Below are positions 62,429 through 64,000 of a DNA stretch of 64,000 nucleotides, piece by piece. The position numbers and the translations under genes were made by a program. The notes under the pieces were generated by a model. That model saw only the letters and a list, made by a program, of their open reading frames with translations, searched no databases and had not been told where the DNA came from. Numbering within the stretch: the stretch's first letter is position 1; each line of letters starts with the position of its first letter. The stretch comes from Dehalococcoidia bacterium (GTDB taxonomy: Bacteria; Chloroflexota; Dehalococcoidia; UBA2979), in NCBI GenBank assembly GCA_009379925.1, contig WHSU01000005.1:1-64000 (forward strand). The letters are read 5' to 3'.

Positions 62429-63124
62429 CTATCGGAGCAGCCGCCGGCCTTCCATGAACGGCACCGCCAGCCACGTGAGCCCCAGGAACGCGAGCACCAG
62501 CACCTCCACACCGAAGAAGCCACGGTCGATCGTGAGCGCGAGTGCCACCATCACCCCCGCGTGCACCAGCAGCAGGGCCACGATGGGCACGTGGCTGACC
62601 CACGCGAGCATCCGTGGCACCTCGGCGGGTGGTGGGGGCGTTGGCTCGGGCGGAGGCGGGCTGGCGATGGCGCGGCGGGCATCCCCGGTCGCCGCCCAGG
62701 TGTCGTCACCGCCCTCGAACACGTGAAGGACGGGAAGCGCCGACTGCTGCGCGACCTGGCGCGGGACATCCAGCCGCAACCAGCGCGAGGTGCGCGGCCC
62801 CAGCGTGGAGAGCACCACCGCGTCGTGGGCGTCCGGGTGGAGCCGCAGTTCGTCCGCGACCGCGCGCACCGGGGAGTCGACACCCGTCACGGCATCGCGA
62901 AGGCGGAGGCCCGCCGCGCGGAAGCTCGCCGCCGCTTCGCCCGCCCGGCGCCGCGCGGTAGCCTCGGTCTCCGCCTCGTCACAGACGAGCGCATGGGAGA
63001 CGTGCGTTGCCGGCACGAGGATGGTGAACGCCGCGGCCGGATCGCCCCGGGCGATCTCCCTGCAGCGTTCGAGCAGCAGGGGGCTGGTCGCCGTCTGGTG
63101 GGCCACAACCAGGTATCGGGCCAT
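62429..63124 (-). CDS. UspA-like domain with two C-terminal membrane helices
   Basis: A 231-residue protein. Residues 1-140 have a Rossmann-like alternating pattern (RYLVVAHQTATSP; FTILVPATHVSHAL; DAVVLSTLGP; PVLHVFEGG) like universal stress proteins. A Pro-rich linker (SPPPPEPTPPPPAEV, about 154-168) leads to two helices (about 175-215). The soluble part is probably cytoplasmic and tied to the membrane. No clear ATP motif (GxxGxxxxxxxxGS/T) was seen. Function unknown. Confidence 0.72.
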   Translation of the reverse strand: MARYLVVAHQTATSPLLLERCREIARGDPAAAFTILVPATHVSHALVCDEAETEATARRRAGEAAASFRAAGLRLRDAVTGVDSPVRAVADELRLHPDAHDAVVLSTLGPRTSRWLRLDVPRQVAQQSALPVLHVFEGGDDTWAATGDARRAIASPPPPEPTPPPPAEVPRMLAWVSHVPIVALLLVHAGVMVALALTIDRGFFGVEVLVLAFLGLTWLAVPFMEGRRLLR

Positions 63125-63406
63125 CGGGGCCGTCCTTCCGCGGCGGACGGCTGACTTCGAGGCGCGAGGAGCGCCCGAGTGGCGCCTTGAGTCCCTCTGG
63201 CGGACGGCGCCGGCCGCCTGCCGCTATGACACCGATGATACGCCTCTGGCTCCAATCGAGGGACGCCGCCGCAATCGGAGGGCATCCGCAGGCTCGCGTT
63301 CCGCTCGGCCCCTGGGCTGTCGACGGTGACTCGCGCCGTCGTGACACACTGATTGAGGTGCCCCCGCGAGCCGAGACTCGTCGATGCTCCGCGACAGGGG
63401 GTGCGC

Positions 63407-64000
63407 ATGCGTCCGCTCAAGATCGTCCTCATCGTCCTCGGGAGCCTGTTCGCGCTCGTCGCGGTGCCGCTGATCATCGGTGGCCTCGTCCTCGGCTGGG
63501 CGTACGGGACGCAGCGCGACGACGACGGCTACTTCACGGCGCCGGCGGAGCGGTTCGAGACGGACGCGCAGGCGATCACCTCGGACGGCATCGACCTGTT
63601 GATGGAGCCGGACACTCCGGGCTGGGTGCGCGATCGTCTGGGCGACGTGCGCCTGCGAGTCGAGGGGACGGGCGGCGAGGTCTTCGCCGGCATCGGGCCG
63701 GAGGCGGACGTCGAGGCGTACCTCCAGGGTGTCGCACGCGACCAGATCACGGACCTCGGCTTCGACCCGTTCGAGGTCGAGTACCGCCGCTCGCCGGGCG
63801 AGCAGACGCCCGCGCCACCGGGCGACCAGACGTTCTGGGTCGCCCAGACGAGCGGGGCAGGCACTCAGACCATGGACTGGAAGGCCGAGTCCGGCCGCTG
63901 GGTGGTCGTCCTGATGAACACGGACGGCTCAGGCGGCGTGCAGGCGGAGGTGGAGGCGGGCGGCCGCTCGGACTTGTTCCCGGTCGCGATCGGCGGCCTG
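63407..64000 (+). CDS. hypothetical membrane-anchored protein (3' end cut off)
   Basis: 198 codons run to the right edge without a stop. One N-terminal helix (about 5-31) follows a Lys-rich start, then an exported domain begins WAYGTQRDDDGYFTAPAERF. Regular GTGGEVFAGIGP-type strands with acidic residues suggest a beta-rich domain. The ATG follows AGGGGGTGCGC. From memory similar N-termini (GYFTxxxERFxTxxYAIxS) occur in membrane proteins of actinobacteria and Chloroflexota with no assigned role. Confidence 0.7.
   Translation, partial: MRPLKIVLIVLGSLFALVAVPLIIGGLVLGWAYGTQRDDDGYFTAPAERFETDAQAITSDGIDLLMEPDTPGWVRDRLGDVRLRVEGTGGEVFAGIGPEADVEAYLQGVARDQITDLGFDPFEVEYRRSPGEQTPAPPGDQTFWVAQTSGAGTQTMDWKAESGRWVVVLMNTDGSGGVQAEVEAGGRSDLFPVAIGGL

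Noticed and set aside
1-64000. CRISPR arrays, tRNA/rRNA genes, insertion sequences, prophage or restriction genes
   Set aside because: None was seen on reading both strands; no spaced repeats, no transposase or integrase motifs, no tRNA T-loop in a cloverleaf context.

Overview
The window reads as a chromosomal piece of a high-G+C bacterium with aerobic, heterotrophic genes. The best guess is a Chloroflexota member near the Dehalococcoidia/SAR202-like lineages. The guess rests on content: several Tat-exported lipoprotein solute-binding proteins, fused CaiB/BaiF CoA-transferases, F420/FMN luciferase-like oxidoreductases, a thiolase plus DUF35 pair, a LysM/M14 peptidase and DUF5671 membrane proteins. 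An actinobacterial relative is not excluded. No rRNA, tRNA, CRISPR array, insertion sequence or prophage was seen.

Layout. 1-9.3 kb: the tail of a peptide-type binding protein, then a minus-strand block with two coupled ABC-2 ATPase/permease pairs, a double-length CoA-transferase and another Tat lipoprotein binding protein. A divergent IclR regulator lies beyond a clear palindromic operator. 9.4-18.6 kb: metallo-hydrolase, DUF5671 protein, a Tet(M)-like ribosomal protection GTPase with an overlapping leader ORF, and a beta-propeller lipoprotein. 18.6-31.2 kb: envelope enzymes (acyltransferase-SGNH, GDPD-like) and lipid/CoA genes (SDR, two LLM enzymes, thiolase-DUF35, acyl-CoA ligase) plus an MFS pump. 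31.3-40.2 kb: a second double CoA-transferase, then IclR, binding protein, two permeases and a ThDP enzyme on the minus strand. 40.5-54.2 kb: assorted housekeeping and stress genes, AzlCD, a heterodimeric ABC exporter and a two-subunit CoA-transferase.

54.2-56.0 kb is the most unusual stretch. A small two-gene toxin-antitoxin-like cassette sits exactly between the 3' end of an aldo/keto reductase gene and a second, diverged copy of that same 3' end, so it looks like a tiny inserted module. 56.2-60.8 kb is a five-gene operon (DUF4242, acyl-CoA-dehydrogenase-like flavoenzyme, SsuBAC-type importer). The window ends with a secreted tandem-repeat protein, a UspA-like membrane protein and a cut-off membrane-anchored protein.

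Together the genes suggest scavenging of organic acids or peptides, activation as CoA thioesters, and oxidation by flavin enzymes, under IclR-type control. Several genes appear to have a -10 box directly before the start codon, which suggests leaderless transcripts. Calls rest on reading the sequence only; no database search was made.
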